A stretch of 6,859 nucleotides of DNA from an uncultured Oscillibacter sp. (GTDB lineage: Bacteria > Bacillota > Clostridia > Oscillospirales > Oscillospiraceae). A program made the translations under genes and the position numbers. Location of the stretch: assembly GCA_946183715.1 (NCBI GenBank), contig CAMHDB010000100.1:1-6859 (forward strand), in the 5' to 3' direction. Below, piece by piece: positions 4,461 through 6,859 of this stretch; the first letter of the stretch is position 1, and every line of letters begins with the position of its first letter. The notes beneath the pieces were generated by a model that was not told where the DNA came from, did no database searches, and saw only the letters and a program-made list of their open reading frames with translations.

Positions 4461-5698
4461 GGAACATCCTTTCCGAAAGAGGCGGCGTCCGCAATCCAAG
4501 GCGGCTCTTTCCAGACAGCGCCGCCCGTCGCGGCGGCGGTAACGGGGCAGGCCAGCGCGTACAGGTCGGCGGCGCGGGCTTCCAGTCGCAGGAGCGCCCC
4601 GGCGTCGGGGCCTAGTCTGTCCACGTCCCCGGCCTTGGTCAGTACCGGGAGCGCGGCGCGGGTTCGCATACGCGCCAGCAATTTCCGGCCCGTGGCGCTC
4701 ACGGCCAGCGGGCGCAGGTACGCCGGACGCAGGGCGCGTTCGCGTTCCGTCAGGCCCAGCGCGGCCCAGAGAAGCATGCGACGCAGTCGCGACATGGGGT
4801 AACGTTTCGTTTTGGCGCGTTCGAGCGTCTCGCGGACGGACACCGTGTCCCGGCTCGCCTCGTAGAGGCGGTTGGAGAGGCCTTCGCGGCCCTCGTCGAA
4901 CGCCGCAAACTCCTCCCGCGACATGGCGCGCAGGCGGTAGAGAATCGCCCGTTCGAGTGTCTCGTAGAGCATGGGCGCGCGTCCGGCGGCTTCTTCCTGC
5001 AAATAGCACTCCCGCATGGCGGGGGCCATACGCGACAGGGCCGCCGTCCGTTCGCCCCGGCGCAGGAGGACACGGATGGCGGTCGAGGACGGCAGGGCGG
5101 CATTCCGGGACTGGTTCAGCCCGTGGGGGGTGCCCTCGCGCCGGACGGCAAGAGGCCGCACGGCGGAGGCGCGGCGCAGAAGGCTTTTACAGTATTCCAC
5201 GCCTAAGAGGTCGTTAGGCCGGGAGAGCACGTCCGCGAGGGCGGCCCCGGCCAGTCTGGAAACTGCCCTCTGCCGGGCGGCGGGGTAGGAGATACCGGAG
5301 GCCAATTCTCTGCGGAGGGCGGCGGGAAAGTTCTCGCACAGCAAGACAGAGGCCACCTCTTGGAGCGCGGCGGTGTCTCCGCGCTCGCTTCCGAACACAA
5401 GGGTATCTACAAGGCCCGTCGCCAGCAGGAGGCCAACGCCGCCTTCGGCGAATCCCTCGGCGGAGGACACGGACTGGGGCAGGGGCAACTCCAGAACCAA
5501 GTCGACGCCGCTCATCACAGCCGCTTTCGCGCGCGCCTGCCGCCGCACAACGGCGAGGTCGCCGCGCTGGACAAAGTCGCCGCTCATACAGCAAATCACG
5601 GCGGCATCCGTGCCCAGTCTCTGCCGGATGGTCTCCACCAGGCGGAGATGTCCCGGGTGGAGCGGATTGTACTCCGTAATCATACCCGCCACGCGCAA
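4457..5698 (-). CDS. tmcAL: tRNA(Met) cytidine acetate ligase TmcAL (YlbM family)
   Basis: TmcAL uses acetate and ATP to make N4-acetylcytidine at the wobble position of elongator tRNA-Met, which helps accurate AUG reading. The 413-aa length is almost that of Bacillus YlbM. The N-terminal nucleotidyltransferase fold shows MITEYNPLHPGH (6-17, with the HxGH motif at 14-17; Bacillus-type proteins usually have HNGH), MSGDFVQRGD (38-47), SSAEGFAEGGVGLL (78-91) and FGSE (102-105). NDLLGVEYCK (161-170) and SSTAIR (203-208) complete the family signature. The rest is an Arg/Ala-rich helical region expected to bind tRNA. The TTG at 5698 is chosen because GAGG lies 8 nt upstream and the protein then starts exactly as the family does; the ATG at 5755 would add 19 residues with no homology. 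It follows the GH3 stop by 73 nt without a convincing promoter or terminator, and its own stop overlaps the lipoprotein start. Confidence 0.93.
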   Translation of the reverse strand: MRVAGMITEYNPLHPGHLRLVETIRQRLGTDAAVICCMSGDFVQRGDLAVVRRQARAKAAVMSGVDLVLELPLPQSVSSAEGFAEGGVGLLLATGLVDTLVFGSERGDTAALQEVASVLLCENFPAALRRELASGISYPAARQRAVSRLAGAALADVLSRPNDLLGVEYCKSLLRRASAVRPLAVRREGTPHGLNQSRNAALPSSTAIRVLLRRGERTAALSRMAPAMRECYLQEEAAGRAPMLYETLERAILYRLRAMSREEFAAFDEGREGLSNRLYEASRDTVSVRETLERAKTKRYPMSRLRRMLLWAALGLTERERALRPAYLRPLAVSATGRKLLARMRTRAALPVLTKAGDVDRLGPDAGALLRLEARAADLYALACPVTAAATGGAVWKEPPWIADAASFGKDVP

Positions 5699-5771
5699 GA
5701 AATTCACCTCTTTTCGGTTACGAAAAAGTGACAGTTCGGTGACATGTTCCGGCAAAATCCGGAAATTCCCG

Positions 5772-6859
5772 TCAGCCGAGGAGGCCGTAGGCCTCTTTGA
5801 GGTTCAGAATCCGCGACACGCTCTCGTCGATACGGCTTTCGGGAAGGCGTCCTTCCTCGACGGCGGAGAGTAACGCTTCCGCCGCCTCGCTGAGAAATTC
5901 GGGGGCTAGCAGGATGTCGACGCCCGCCTCGATGGCCTGTAACGCGATTTCGCCGGACGTGTAATTTTCCGTCACGGCGTCCATTTGTAAACTGTCCGTG
6001 ATGATGACGCCTGTAAAGCCGAGTTCGTTGCGTAGAATGTCCGTGACCATGACGCGGGAAACCGTGGCGGGTTCGGGGTCGATTTCTCCGGCGACAAGGT
6101 GCCCGACCATCACGGCGTCGACCCCGGCGGCGATTCCGGCCCGGAACGGCTTCCACTCCGCGTCCTGAAGTTGCTGTTTGGTACGGTAGACCTTGGCAAG
6201 TCCGTTGTGGCTGTCCTCGTAAGTATCGCCGTGTCCGGGGAAGTGCTTGAGCGTACAGGCCACGCCGCCCTCGTGGAAGCCGTTCACCGCCGCCCGGACG
6301 AGTTCGGCGGCCTCGTCGAAGTCCGTGCTGTACGCGCGGTTCCCGATGACCGTGTTGGCGGGGTTCGACCACACGTCGGCGACGGGCGCGAAGTCCATAT
6401 TGAAGCCGCAGGAAGTCAGGCCGTGCGCAATCGTGATGGCGTTGGCGTGGGCGGTGCCGGGGCCCTTGTCGCGGTACGACAGCATGGGCCCGACATACGG
6501 CGTCCCGGCGTTGCTCATCAGGCGGTTGACGCGCCCGCCCTCCTCGTCGCAGGTCATAAGTAACGGTATCCGGCTGTAGGACTGCATTTGTTTGAGCAGG
6601 GTATAGATTTGCTCCCCGCCGCGGATGTTGTCGCGGTCGAAGAGAATCCCGGCCACCGGGTAGCGGTCGAGACCGTCCTTGACATCCTCCCCGGCCTCCG
6701 TGACGGGCGCTTTCCCCGTCAACTGGTCGGGGAAGACGATGAAAAGCTGATACACTTTGTCGCGGATACTCATTTCGGAGAGCAGTTTTTCGGCTTTCGT
6801 GGGCGGGTGAACCAGCCGCGAGAGCCACGACTGAGACTGCTTTTCCAGTTCCTCCGGCG
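5772..6859 (-). CDS. Glycoside hydrolase family 3 beta-N-acetylhexosaminidase-like (NagZ type), 5' end outside window
   Basis: The GH3 barrel domain removes terminal N-acetylglucosamine, typically from muropeptides during cell-wall turnover. Counting from the ATG at 6773, the motifs are DKVYQLFIV (5-13), TCDEEGGRVNRL (74-85), FAPVADVW (128-135), the NagZ signature KHFPGHGDT (176-184) followed by the D187-S188-H189 acid/base dyad, and the nucleophile D260 in IITDSLQM. All expected catalytic residues are present. The C-terminus ends soon after the barrel, so no second GH3 domain is seen. The frame stays open through all 86 bases from 6774 to the window edge, encoding a charged helix that ends in PTKAEKLLSEM. 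The ATG at 6773 lacks a ribosome binding site and sits inside the usual 'LL..M(S/T)..(D/E)KV.QL' start of the GH3 domain. The true start is therefore upstream, perhaps with a signal peptide, which cannot be judged here. It is probably the promoter-proximal neighbour of tmcAL. Confidence 0.92.
   Translation of the reverse strand, partial: PEELEKQSQSWLSRLVHPPTKAEKLLSEMSIRDKVYQLFIVFPDQLTGKAPVTEAGEDVKDGLDRYPVAGILFDRDNIRGGEQIYTLLKQMQSYSRIPLLMTCDEEGGRVNRLMSNAGTPYVGPMLSYRDKGPGTAHANAITIAHGLTSCGFNMDFAPVADVWSNPANTVIGNRAYSTDFDEAAELVRAAVNGFHEGGVACTLKHFPGHGDTYEDSHNGLAKVYRTKQQLQDAEWKPFRAGIAAGVDAVMVGHLVAGEIDPEPATVSRVMVTDILRNELGFTGVIITDSLQMDAVTENYTSGEIALQAIEAGVDILLAPEFLSEAAEALLSAVEEGRLPESRIDESVSRILNLKEAYGLLG

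Noticed and set aside
4461..5009. In-frame open extension upstream of the lipoprotein ATG, giving a 480-aa reading frame
   Set aside because: It is a high-GC shadow in another frame of tmcAL, rich in Arg/Pro with no domain, while the ATG at 4460 has a ribosome binding site, a signal peptide and a lipobox.
5699..5771. Possible separate promoter for tmcAL, and a TGTCAC direct repeat in the gap after GH3
   Set aside because: No acceptable -35/-10 pair is visible, and two 6-bp copies are too little to support a regulatory claim; read-through from GH3 is simpler.
1..6859. Search for mobile elements, CRISPR repeats, tRNA or rRNA genes, or a phage or defence cassette
   Set aside because: No repeat arrays, transposase or integrase motifs, attachment-site duplications or cloverleaf structures were seen; gene content and base use are uniformly chromosomal.

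Overview
This 6.86-kb window looks like chromosomal housekeeping DNA from a GC-rich member of the Clostridia, probably an Oscillospiraceae/Ruminococcaceae-type anaerobe. That placement is inferred from gene content (murI, a YwiB-like DUF1934 gene and argS in a row; TmcAL/YlbM; DUF3793; a clostridial short-chain flavodoxin), the high GC, strong AGGAGG-type ribosome binding sites and TTG starts. No marker gene fixes the genus. All genes but one lie on the minus strand. There is no sign of a mobile element, CRISPR array, rRNA or tRNA.

Reading the minus strand from the right edge, a GH3 beta-N-acetylhexosaminidase-like gene, whose 5' end lies beyond the window, is followed by tmcAL (tRNA-Met cytidine acetate ligase) and a DUF3298/RsiV-like lipoprotein. 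The lipoprotein start overlaps the tmcAL stop as ATGA. This block ends at a strong intrinsic terminator near 3533-3557. Next comes an independent two-gene unit, a DUF3793 protein followed by a flavodoxin. It has a near-consensus promoter (TTGACA, 17 bp, TATAGT), a palindrome-rich leader of about 110 nt and its own terminator near 2253-2277. The leader carries two palindromes built on the same half-site, AGTTAGT/ACTAACT. The first lies just downstream of the predicted transcription start.

One plus-strand gene of unknown function (1761-2177) is divergent from murI and shares a 158-bp intergenic region with it, in which each gene has its own TATAAT box. On the minus strand murI overlaps a DUF1934 gene that begins with TTG, and argS follows 14 nt later and runs off the left edge.

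The themes are cell-wall metabolism (glutamate racemase, GH3 muropeptide-type hydrolase, RsiV-like lipoprotein), translation (ArgRS, TmcAL) and low-potential electron transfer (flavodoxin). The part most likely to reward further study is the DUF3793-flavodoxin unit. It pairs an uncharacterised family with an electron carrier typical of iron limitation, under what looks like a two-site operator or a structured RNA leader.
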